Below are positions 19,001 through 22,500 of a stretch of 22,500 nt of DNA, piece by piece. Where the stretch lies: positions 1-22,500 of the forward strand of contig JAQGDQ010001469.1 of assembly GCA_030141605.1 (NCBI GenBank), read 5' to 3'. This DNA is from Tubiluchus corallicola (taxonomy: Eukaryota; Priapulida; Priapulimorpha; Priapulimorphida; Tubiluchidae). The position numbers were made by a program, and so were the translations under genes. Position 1 is the stretch's first letter, and every line of letters starts with the position of its first letter. The notes under the pieces are model-generated. The model saw only the letters and a program-made list of their open reading frames with translations, searched no databases and was not told where the DNA came from.

Positions 19001-21278
19001 CTTTTAAAGGAATTCTATTATGTTTTTCTTATCAATTATATCATGTCTACTGTTTGAATAAACATTTTTGCATTATTATATTTGTTTTAGTAATACTTTA
19101 CTGTTCATTTGGTGCTTGAGAACGGATTATTTGCGTTTACATTATTTCTTATGGGAATAAATGATTCGGTATTCAACCAAATCGGTTTTCAAACACTTTG
19201 TAGGAATGAATTATGGTCGAAAACAGAGGTACTACTGTACTAGAGAAATCTGTCCCATCACATGTGCCAACATGACAAGGTTAGTAGTAGGTAAACAAAC
19301 ATTGTTAACATATAAACATAAGAACAAAAAAGTCAATCTAAACCATTGTGTAGTTTAGCTAGTAGAGGATCTCGAAGATTTCAGCATATGAAGAGCACCC
19401 GTATTGCTGTTTGCCAGGAGGCAATTTTTAACACATTTAACGATAAGAACTCCATGCAGTGTGAAGCAGATGTTTAACATTTAGAACGGTATATTATTTG
19501 CAGTTTTACTTTTGTGATTAAAGGAACAATCCTTAAATTAGTATGATTCGAAACATTTATATTTGTGCTTACGCTCTATACGGTATGGCAGTATTTTATG
19601 TAATTATTTTGTTGTTGTTATTTCAGCCTGATCATTGCTGCAATATCATAAATAAACCACTTTGATTGATTCAGCAAAAACTTCCATAGTTATTTAGCTA
19701 GCTTAGGTACTGAATGAGTTCTTGGGTTTCTAACTTTAAATTCAATAAAATTCAAGAACTGAATCTCTTGCTTTCGGCACAGATTTTCAGCCACGACAAA
19801 TTAATCAGGAATTTGAGAAAACACAGTGATTACGGTCGGCTTACCTGTCCGGATTTACCTTGTTACACAAATACTTATCAACGCTGATTACTGTGTTCGT
19901 TTCAAGCTGTCCCGATACTGCCAAATTGTTAAGTTGCGTAGCCAACATGGCAGCTAGAAGTAAACAAACACCAGTTGAAATAAAGTGAAAAATAAAACAA
20001 TTTATAAAATGCCAAAAAACAGTTTAATCAGTTAGTTGCTGCTGTTATGCCAGGGACACAACTACAGGTACGGTAGAGTATGTCACTATAGCAAGCGGGC
20101 TCTTGGACGAAACTACAGACAAAACTGCGAGGAAACACGGGCATCACCAACAGTTTAAGCACATCAAGCAATTTACAAGAATTTGTGCATCAGACAACAA
20201 CAGATTTTCAACGTTTTTATCATTATGAGAATTTTGCGAGCCAACTTCTTCAGGAGAAAATGAAGCAGCCAATTTTGAAAGAATGTTTGTAACTTATATA
20301 AATGTTTAATACTTATATAAATTAATATTATAAAATCTTTTGTTTTAATTTTTAACTGCATAAAAGAATTTAGGCATTACTTTGTTTCTAAAATTCACCA
20401 AAAACTTTTGCAGTGCATAGCAAGCTGGTGACTCATACTTCTACCTGTAATGCTACACTCATCGGTTAATAGGTTCAGTCGGTTAATTGAGTCAAAGCAC
20501 TCCAGTCCCAAAGTGAGTCTATAAAGGAAAACCGGGCGATTGTTTAGACTCAATCTCATTTTAATTCACTGTCCAAATATACATTTTCTTGAATATAAAA
20601 GTTAGCAATTGTTCCTTATATTTGAATAATTAGCTTAGAAAGTTAACTAACGGCAACCGAACACAGCTAGTGCTTACGTCAGAAGCTAACCACAGTTTGT
20701 GCAATGGCAGGCGTCTTTCCTTGCGCGTCAAGCACATTTACATAGCTGTTACATTACTGTTTAAATGCATGATGCCACAAAATGGGTTATACGTCATACG
20801 ACGTTATGAAACTAACACAGCAGTTCACGATCATGCTTATCACTGTACCGTCTTCTATTTGTCGACCACGCACACGTGACAAAAAGGCACCGCTGCCATT
20901 CCTAGTTGATTCACTGAGCCGCGCGTAGCTTTGAAAGTTTAATGAAATTTGAATATCCGAGGTAATTATTATTTAATCTAAGCTTTGATTTAAAATAAGC
21001 AATTGTAGTTTTCAATATTTTAGAGGATTCTCTATTCTGAACTCGTGTTTACACAATCATCCGGTCTTCCTTTAAACGGCACCTACTATATCAAATTACG
21101 AGAAAGAGAATTATAAAATTTCAAAATTGCTCATCACTTCATAGTATCTCCGAAAAACAAGTGGCCTTAGTTAAATAAATTTAGAAATAGACTAACACGA
21201 CACACTGCAAACTCCATCTGACAAGAGCAGCCGATACCGATCCACCGTCGATGTCTGATTAGCGATTTTCTTCAAACC
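3955..21278 (-). CDS. RPA1: Replication protein A 70 kDa subunit gene (partial, 10 exons)
   Basis: This is the large subunit of the eukaryotic single-stranded-DNA-binding heterotrimer RPA, which coats ssDNA in nuclear replication, repair, recombination and checkpoint signalling. Ten minus-strand exons total 1500 nt, or 500 codons, and join in frame with GT-AG borders: 21278-21197, 19953-19845, 18666-18500, 16347-16173, 14693-14522, 12697-12502, 10481-10272, 7984-7838, 6092-5965, 4068-3955. The product lines up with human RPA1 (616 aa) from about residue 27 to 517. It covers the N-terminal OB fold, linker, DBD-A, DBD-B and the first half of DBD-C with its zinc ribbon. The initiator exon(s) and the last ~100 residues, the end of DBD-C that contacts RPA2, are not in the window. 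Every exon keeps an open frame and good splice sites, so I read it as a live gene. Its intron after the last visible exon holds an inverted copy of two upstream exons. Confidence 0.95.
4145..4720 (+). repeat. Dispersed repeat, truncated relative of the element at 10704-11319
   Basis: The segment starts near CCATAAGTGGGCATAGTTAA and runs to about GATTATCTCAGCTTGG. It matches 10805-11325 in inverted orientation with moderate identity. Shared blocks include TACGTTACGATACTTCAAAG, CAGGAAGAGCCATCTACTGG and AAAAACAATGGCTGA. The second terminal repeat seen in the other copy is missing here. It lies in the intron just before the zinc-ribbon exon, inside the palindrome loop. Confidence 0.8.
4925..5492 (-). 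mobile_element. 5S rRNA-derived SINE (right arm, longer copy)
   Basis: The 5S-like head is at 5492-5374 on the bottom strand (GACTACGGCC ... GGTGCTGTAGGCTT), and the body runs on to about 4925. It matches the left-arm SINE from its head to about 5088 and then extends about 160 bp further, ending near a segment containing CGGAAGACAATGG on the top strand. The far end is my estimate from where the base composition turns AT-rich. The open frames on either strand through the body are not similar to any protein I know. Confidence 0.75.
5965..6092 (-). CDS. RPA1: RPA1 exon: start of DBD-C (right-arm copy)
   Basis: The exon is 128 nt, acceptor AATTTCAG, donor GTTGGT, entering with two bases and ending at a codon boundary. 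The peptide runs [20 protein letters not shown], then [20 protein letters not shown], then YQ. Human RPA1 has [20 protein letters not shown] and VATVVYLRKENCMYQ, giving an unambiguous match to the start of DNA-binding domain C. The exon lies in the right arm of the inverted repeat. Its inverted twin at 2143-2270 differs at four bases: three synonymous, and one changing the first codon (Gly here, Ala there). Confidence 0.96.
6120..6394 (-). repeat. 43-bp tandem array, right arm (rearranged)
   Basis: This is the counterpart of the left-arm array, in the intron between the RPA1 exons at 7838 and 6092. It holds five units with the GATCTGCTACAGATC dyad (bottom-strand GATCTGTAGCAGATC), plus shortened units of about 25 bp (GCACTTAACACACGGTCACA-like) that lack the dyad. 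The shortened units are absent from the left arm, so the array turned over after the duplication. Confidence 0.9.
7838..7984 (-). CDS. RPA1: RPA1 exon: end of DBD-B and B-C linker (right-arm copy)
   Basis: The exon is 147 nt, acceptor CTGCTCCAG, donor GTAAGT, entering with two bases and leaving with one. The peptide runs [20 protein letters not shown], then [11 protein letters not shown], then a Ser/Gly/Gln-rich linker. Human RPA1 has [20 protein letters not shown] and YKLRGWFDAEG. This copy lies in the right arm of the large inverted repeat and is in line with all other RPA1 exons, so I take it as the working copy. A second copy encoding the same 48 residues sits inverted at 270-416; the two differ at four third-codon positions only. 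Confidence 0.96.
8470..8884. repeat. 35-bp tandem array, about 12 units
   Basis: The unit is 35 bp, built from TCTAAATAGTGGGCTTCATG and CAATGCATACATGCA. Units differ mainly at two sites (GTGGG or GTCGG; CATAC or CATAT). The array lies in the RPA1 intron between exons 10272 and 7984, starting about 215 bp beyond the outer end of the right arm. Each unit holds nested ATGCAT palindromes. I see no coding capacity. Confidence 0.95.
8885..9284. other. Intron sequence, nothing recognised
   Basis: This is AT-rich RPA1 intron sequence between the 35-bp array and the next dispersed repeat. I find no exon, RNA gene or terminal repeats in it. Confidence 0.5.
9285..9445 (-). repeat. Dispersed repeat also present in both palindrome arms
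   Basis: The segment with CTAAACTTGTTTCAAAC followed by GCGCCTAACGATCATCGCAG and CACAATAAAGGCA matches 5570-5722 in the same orientation, and 2877-3015 in reverse. A shorter piece of the same family lies at 18804-18850. Identity is clearly lower than between the arms, so this is an older interspersed copy. No terminal repeats are visible. Confidence 0.8.
9446..10271. other. Intron sequence, nothing recognised
   Basis: This is AT-rich RPA1 intron with short homopolymer runs. Open frames that overlap the exon at 10272-10481 on the opposite strand are by-products of that exon. I see no RNA gene or transposon ends. Confidence 0.5.
10272..10481 (-). CDS. RPA1: RPA1 exon: core of ssDNA-binding domain B
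   Basis: The exon is 210 nt, acceptor CTTCTCAG, donor GTGTGT, entering with two bases and leaving with one. The peptide includes [45 protein letters not shown] and [12 protein letters not shown]. Human RPA1 reads DIIGICKSYEDATKITVRS, NNREVAKRNIYLMD, ATLWGEDADKFD and AIKGARVSDFGG. The tryptophan of IWGE and the phenylalanine of SDFGG correspond to human W361 and F386, the stacking pair of DBD-B. The donor GTGTGT is weaker than the others but is the only one that keeps phase with the next exon. Confidence 0.98.
10704..11319. mobile_element. Short TIR element, family unnamed
   Basis: The left end AAAAATCGTCCATAAGTCAG and the inward-read right end AAAATCTTCCATAAGTCGGC form imperfect terminal inverted repeats of about 21 bp around some 615 bp. 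There is no transposase frame. The interior matches 4145-4720. The length and ends suggest a non-autonomous DNA transposon; the superfamily is not clear, and target-site duplications are not obvious. Confidence 0.7.
11320..11671. other. Intron sequence, nothing recognised
   Basis: This is RPA1 intron between two transposon-like elements. A short open frame on the bottom strand has no recognisable similarity, and I do not support it as a gene. Confidence 0.5.
11676..12354. mobile_element. piggyBac-like non-autonomous element with TTAA flanks
   Basis: The element begins CCCTTTCACTAC and ends GTAGTGAAAGGG, a perfect 12-bp terminal inverted repeat, flanked on both sides by TTAA (11672-11675 and 12355-12358). 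TTAA duplication with CCC ends is the hallmark of piggyBac elements. At 679 bp with no transposase, it must be mobilised in trans. It carries a (CA)n-rich tract at about 11826-11961. An open frame of 93 codons on the bottom strand runs into the terminal repeat and is not a credible gene. Confidence 0.9.
11826..11961. repeat. (CA)n-rich microsatellite inside the TTAA element
   Basis: This is an imperfect CACACA tract with two ATTCACTCACT(C/T)ACACGCA blocks about 60 bp apart. That suggests a short tandem duplication within the microsatellite. Confidence 0.92.
12502..12697 (-). CDS. RPA1: RPA1 exon: end of DBD-A and A-B connection
   Basis: The exon is 196 nt, acceptor CTTCTAG, donor GTACGT, entering at a codon boundary and leaving with one base. 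The peptide starts [20 protein letters not shown], continues [13 protein letters not shown], and ends in [12 protein letters not shown]. Human RPA1 has [20 protein letters not shown] and [13 protein letters not shown] at the same positions. Human F269, one of the two base-stacking aromatics of DBD-A, is a tyrosine here (RQY), a conservative change. A fragment of an hAT-like element ends about 56 bases upstream of the acceptor. Confidence 0.98.
12754..12871. mobile_element. hAT-like terminal fragment upstream of an RPA1 acceptor
   Basis: The fragment starts CAGGGATGAGAATGACAAAT and matches the first ~115 bp of the element at 14702, including GAAACAGGCCGGG and GAGCCAGCAACAAATTGCA. Similarity stops after ~12871, and no matching right end follows. 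Its outer end is 56 bases upstream (in RPA1 sense) of the exon at 12697. Confidence 0.78.
12915..14449 (+). mobile_element. TATA-flanked TIR element with internal minisatellite (copy 1)
   Basis: The element begins GGTTTTACATGTCAAATGTA and its other end, read inward, begins GGTTTTACACGTCATATGTA. Both ends are flanked by TATA (12911-12914 and 14450-14453). Subterminal regions repeat the words CAAATGTAGAC and GGTAACTCAAATGTG. The interior 13100-13480 matches copy 2 at 17726-18362 in inverted orientation. A 60-bp minisatellite fills 13675-14415 and explains the greater length. There is no transposase. The duplication could be TATA, or TA with ends starting TAGG. I do not recognise the family. Confidence 0.85.
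13675..14415 (+). repeat. 60-bp minisatellite, about 12 units
   Basis: The 60-bp unit contains TACATTTGACTTACCTAAGT, CACATTTGAGTTACC and CATTCGAAATTCCTATG. Copies are nearly identical, with small deletions in the units around 13940-13980 and single changes such as CTTC or CTCC for CTAC. Because 60 is divisible by three and the unit has a stop-free frame, it opens a 249-codon frame with a 20-residue period. I regard this as a by-product. The unit words are the same as those in the ends of the host element. Confidence 0.95.
14522..14693 (-). CDS. RPA1: RPA1 exon: core of ssDNA-binding domain A
   Basis: The exon is 172 nt, entering with one base and ending at a codon boundary with donor GTAAAG. 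It carries [29 protein letters not shown] and CDKFF. Human RPA1 has [19 protein letters not shown] and [10 protein letters not shown], so this is the best-conserved exon of the window. The RTW, SR and RATAF residues correspond to human R210, W212, R216, R234 and F238, which contact or stack on ssDNA (family knowledge). The acceptor is unusual: only eight bases (TATTTTAG) separate the exon from the end of an hAT-like transposon, so the transposon terminus supplies much of the pyrimidine tract. Confidence 0.98.
14702..15210. mobile_element. hAT-like non-autonomous element abutting an RPA1 splice acceptor
   Basis: The element starts CAGGGATGAGAAT and ends ATTCTCATCCCTG, a perfect 13-bp terminal inverted repeat; CAGGG ends are usual for hAT elements. 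It is 509 bp long with no transposase. I do not see a clean 8-bp target duplication (CTAAAATA against AAAACATT). Its left end lies eight bases from the exon at 14693, so in RPA1 sense the terminus TCTCATCCCTG forms part of the pyrimidine tract before TATTTTAG. Part of the interior (14930-15080) resembles 16540-16770 in reverse. Confidence 0.8.
15211..16172. other. Intron with a possible degenerate hAT-like end
   Basis: This is RPA1 intron. Read leftward from 15865 the bottom strand begins TAGGGATGTCACGAAGC, which resembles a hAT-type terminus, but no matching opposite end was found. Several blocks of GAATC/CGAATC-rich sequence lie at 15300-15360 and 15780-15850. There is no exon or RNA gene here. 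Confidence 0.4.
16173..16347 (-). CDS. RPA1: RPA1 exon: linker and first strand of DBD-A
   Basis: The exon is 175 nt, acceptor GTTTTCAG, donor GTGAGT, entering with two bases and leaving with two. The first two thirds encode low-complexity linker rich in Gly, Ser, Pro and Ala. The last part, [16 protein letters not shown], matches the human start of DNA-binding domain A (KVVPIASLTPYQSKW). The next exon supplies the tryptophan immediately after the arginine shared across the junction. No stop codons or frameshifts are seen. Confidence 0.95.
16430..16850. repeat. Dispersed repeat with imperfect inverted ends
   Basis: The left part (TTTGCCGGACCTCGCTTTTA) and the inward-read right part (TTTGCCAGACAAAAGCGG) are weakly complementary. 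The core around 16540-16770 matches 14930-15080 in inverted orientation, for example AAAGTATATAAAAACTGTC and GCAATTGACTCAAA. It looks like an old non-autonomous DNA element; exact borders and family are uncertain. Confidence 0.55.
17195..17244. repeat. (TA)n/(CATA)n microsatellite
   Basis: This is a simple repeat of ATACATATATACATACATAC followed by pure TA, directly beside the Tigger-like element at 17245. Confidence 0.9.
17245..17717. mobile_element. Pogo/Tigger-like MITE
   Basis: The 473-bp element begins CAGTGTTCCCTCGCTACCTC and its other end, read inward, begins CAGTGTTCCCTCACTTATCG. The right flank is TA (17718-17719); the left flank is CA within a TA-rich microsatellite, probably a mutated TA. 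It has no transposase; short frames inside have no recognisable similarity. It lies eight bases from the element at 17726, so two elements landed in the same TA-rich spot. Confidence 0.87.
17726..18362 (-). mobile_element. TATA-flanked TIR element (copy 2, inverted)
   Basis: This 637-bp copy is flanked by TATA (17722-17725 and 18363-18366). Its ends are GGTTTTACACGTCAAATGTA and, read inward from the right, GGTTTTACATGTCAAATGTA. Its interior matches copy 1 reversed, for example AATAAATCGGTTCCCA and AACATTGCTTATTTTAAGAA. It has no minisatellite expansion, and so shows what the short form looks like. It lies in the RPA1 intron between exons 18500 and 16347. Confidence 0.87.
18500..18666 (-). CDS. 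RPA1: RPA1 exon: end of N-terminal OB fold and start of linker
   Basis: The exon is 167 nt, acceptor TCTGCAG, donor GTGAGT, entering with one base and leaving with one. The peptide runs [20 protein letters not shown] and then [10 protein letters not shown], followed by a Gln/Asn/Ser/Met-rich stretch ending in AVHRPM. Human RPA1 has [25 protein letters not shown] here, so RRV-I-IL and KIGNP anchor the match. The arginine pair formed across the junction corresponds to human R91/R92, part of the basic cleft. After KIGNP comes the low-complexity flexible linker, which is poorly conserved between animals. Confidence 0.95.
18804..18850 (+). repeat. Fragment of the dispersed family seen at 9285-9445
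   Basis: ACAGAGCTTGCGTTAGTAGT matches the left palindrome arm near 2882 (ACAGAGCTTGCGTTAGGAGT), and the following bases resemble the reverse of 9360-9440. It is short and has no visible borders. Confidence 0.6.
19101..19237. mobile_element. One-ended Tigger-like fragment
   Basis: Read from the right, the segment begins CAGTAGTACCTCTGTTTTCG next to a TA (19238-19239), the usual form of a pogo/Tigger terminus. Moderately conserved sequence continues to about 19101. The opposite terminus is not found, so this is a truncated element in the intron between exons 19845 and 18666. Confidence 0.6.
19240..19844. other. Intron sequence, nothing recognised
   Basis: This is AT-rich RPA1 intron. I find no exon, RNA gene or paired transposon ends. 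Confidence 0.5.
19845..19953 (-). CDS. RPA1: RPA1 exon: N-terminal OB fold, MLATQLN segment
   Basis: The exon is 109 nt, with acceptor TTCTAG and donor GTAAGC. It enters with two bases that complete a serine codon and leaves with two bases of an arginine codon. The peptide begins [20 protein letters not shown] and ends NKVNPD. Human RPA1 has FMLATQLNPLVEEEQLSSN at the same place, so MLATQLN is a direct match. It supplies the middle strands of the RPA70N OB fold. An internal ATG in MLATQ could be mistaken for a start, but the frame is open upstream only to the splice acceptor and the preceding exon joins in phase. Confidence 0.93.
19954..21196. other. Intron sequence, nothing recognised
   Basis: This is the RPA1 intron between the first two visible exons. 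I read both strands and found only short open frames without similarity, and no clear terminal or tandem repeats. Bases 20260-20350 are strongly AT-rich. Confidence 0.5.
21197..21278 (-). CDS. RPA1: RPA1 exon: N-terminal OB fold (DBD-F), first visible exon
   Basis: The exon is 82 nt, begins in phase 0 after a TGCAG acceptor and ends with one base of a codon before a GTTAGT donor. It encodes 27 residues ending in [15 protein letters not shown]. This matches human RPA1 residues ~27-54, where the same place reads RYRLLMSDG. The two arginines of RYR correspond to human R41 and R43 in the basic cleft of RPA70N that recruits checkpoint and repair proteins (family knowledge). The first residues of the exon ([12 protein letters not shown]) are weakly conserved, so exon identity rests on the RYRLL-SDG motif and on exact phase agreement with the next exon. 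The start-codon exon is not visible upstream and probably lies beyond 22500. Confidence 0.88.
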
Positions 21279-21322
21279 CTGCAAAAACAGTGAGAATGAT
21301 CGATATACGAATCAAATGAATA

Positions 21323-22105
21323 CGACAAGTCCTCACTCAACGATGCATTTCGGCAATACGCGACGCTAAGTGAAACGTCATGAAACGAAACCAAAACTTC
21401 CACAGGAATTAATGTAAACAAATTGAGATACATTCCAGAACTAACAATCAATGCATCAATGTTCTAAAACAAAAGCAAGTGGTTTAAAGCAAGTGGAAAG
21501 AAATTAGTCAGTAGAAATATGAATAAAACTCATAAAACATTTAATATATATGATTTGAGCGAGTTTTATTCATATTTCTACTGACTAATTTCTTTCCACT
21601 TGCTTTAAACCACCTATCTTTCTCACTAGTATCTAGCTAGACTTTCTAGCGATTGCTCCTTCCATCTAAACACCACCTAATGAAGACACGGCCATGAATG
21701 GAGCGACCTTGAGACCATTTCATGTTGTACTAATCTGGTTGTTATAGCAACAGATTACAGAGAAAATTCCTTGGCATTTTGTCTGTAAAATTTAAGTTTA
21801 AACTTGGATGTCGCTTGATACAAACGGCTAGAATTTAGTATGTAAGCAGCCGGGAAGCAAAAACATTATAATAATTACACTGTTTACGTTAGTAATGCAT
21901 TTTTTACAATGCAGTATGTACCGTTTTAAGGATTCAAATCTGGTAAAAAAAGTTGTAGATAAAATAAAAAATGGCTGCGAGCAACGTCAAAAAATCGTTG
22001 TTAAAACGAAACTGTGCGTCGTTAAGTGAGAAAAAGGTGTCAAATGTTCAGCGTCGTTAAAACGAAACTTCGCTAAACGGGGAGTCGTTAAGTGAGGACT
22101 TACTA
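21323..22105. mobile_element. Tigger-like element with TA flanks, containing a long hairpin
   Basis: The left end CGACAAGTCCTCACTCAACG and the inward-read right end TAGTAAGTCCTCACTTAACG share AAGTCCTCACT-AACG. They are flanked by TA at 21321-21322 and 22106-22107. The subterminal right part repeats the words GTCGTTAA and AACGAAAC. It is 783 bp with no transposase frame, and encloses the perfect hairpin at 21479-21613. It lies upstream of the first visible RPA1 exon, in an intron or the 5' flank. Confidence 0.75.
21479..21613. repeat. Perfect 53-bp inverted repeat with 29-nt loop
   Basis: Bases 21479-21531 are the exact reverse complement of 21561-21613; the outer ends are GTGGTTTAAAGCAAGTGG and its complement. 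The loop of 29 bases is AT-rich. As RNA this would fold into an uninterrupted 53-bp stem. A direct repeat of AAAGCAAGTGG lies at the left edge (21473 and 21486). It could be a nested foldback insertion, a small-RNA precursor, or a recent template-switch product. Confidence 0.95.
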
Positions 22106-22226
22106 TACAGCTAAACTCACTGTATAACTGCTCTTAAACATACACGGTCACTTGTACCTAAAAATTCCATTCCCTGTACTATTAAAACACAGTGTTAATG
22201 TTTCACACAACAAATAAAGTACTGCA

Positions 22227-22470
22227 GGTTTTACATGTCAAATGTAGACCTGCGTTAACTCAAATGTAGATTAAGGTAATTCAAATGTGTCTTGGTAACT
22301 CAAATGTAGACTTAGGTAGTTCAAATGTGTTAACAATGGTTTTCAACAAATCTTAAGCGCTTTTGGTAAATCAAATGTAGACACATGTCAAGTCAAATGT
22401 GTCTTGGTAACTCAAATGTAGATTTAGTGGGTAGTTCAAATGTGTTAGCAATGGTTTTCAAGAAATCTTA
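22227..22470 (+). mobile_element. TATA-type TIR element, partial copy 3
   Basis: The segment starts GGTTTTACATGTCAAATGTA and matches the left part of copy 1 (12915 onward) closely, through GCGTTAACTCAAATGTAGAT and AACAATGGTTTTCAA. It includes a second AATGGTTTTCAAGAAATC block, then stops matching near 22470. The flank is TGCA, not TATA, so it may be truncated or rearranged. Confidence 0.8.
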
Positions 22471-22500
22471 ATAGGCTGAAATAAAGCGTCTTCTTGCAGA

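Noticed and set aside
1-22500. tRNA genes, CRISPR arrays, viral or retroviral genes
   Set aside because: I found no B-box-like GGTTCGAAT in a cloverleaf context, no spaced direct repeats of CRISPR form, and no polymerase, integrase or capsid motifs.

Overview
The window is animal (metazoan) nuclear DNA, probably from an invertebrate. It is AT-rich and intron-rich, with GT-AG splice sites, 5S-rRNA-derived SINE sequence, several families of short inverted-repeat DNA transposons, and micro- and minisatellites. I see nothing bacterial or viral. The species cannot be fixed from the sequence.

There is one recognisable gene. Ten exons on the minus strand, between 21278 and 3955, encode about 500 residues of replication protein A large subunit (RPA1, RPA70). 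In transcript order they are 21278-21197, 19953-19845, 18666-18500, 16347-16173, 14693-14522, 12697-12502, 10481-10272, 7984-7838, 6092-5965 and 4068-3955. All have GT-AG borders and their phases fit across every junction. Together they cover most of the N-terminal OB fold, the linker, DNA-binding domains A and B, and domain C up to and including its Cys4 zinc ribbon. The first ~26 residues and the last ~100 residues expected from the human protein are not in the window. They should lie beyond the right and left edges respectively.

The most striking structure is a large imperfect inverted repeat at the 3' side of the gene. The left arm is 1-3490 and may continue past the window edge; the right arm is 5088-8253; the spacer is about 1.6 kb. 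The right arm carries two working RPA1 exons (7984-7838 and 6092-5965). The left arm carries a second, inverted, coding-intact copy of both (270-416 and 2143-2270 on the plus strand). The zinc-ribbon exon lies in the spacer, that is, in the loop. An RPA1 pre-mRNA reading through would hold sense and antisense copies of two of its own exons around a third. The arms differ by synonymous exon changes, a transposon present in one arm with an empty site in the other, rearranged 43-bp arrays, and a patch of near-identity that looks like gene conversion.

The introns are packed with repeats. From left to right these are: a pogo/Tigger-like MITE (2477-2817), 5S-derived SINEs in both arms, a (TAC)n tract at the palindrome junction, a 35-bp tandem array next to the right arm, a TIR element at 10704-11319 with a truncated relative at 4145-4720, and a piggyBac-like TTAA element (11676-12354). 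Further right are hAT-like termini beside two RPA1 acceptors, and a family with TATA flanks and GGTTTTAC ends at 12915-14449, 17726-18362 and 22227-22470, one copy of which holds a 60-bp minisatellite. The rest are further Tigger-like elements (17245-17717, 19101-19237, 21323-22105) and a perfect 53-bp hairpin (21479-21613).
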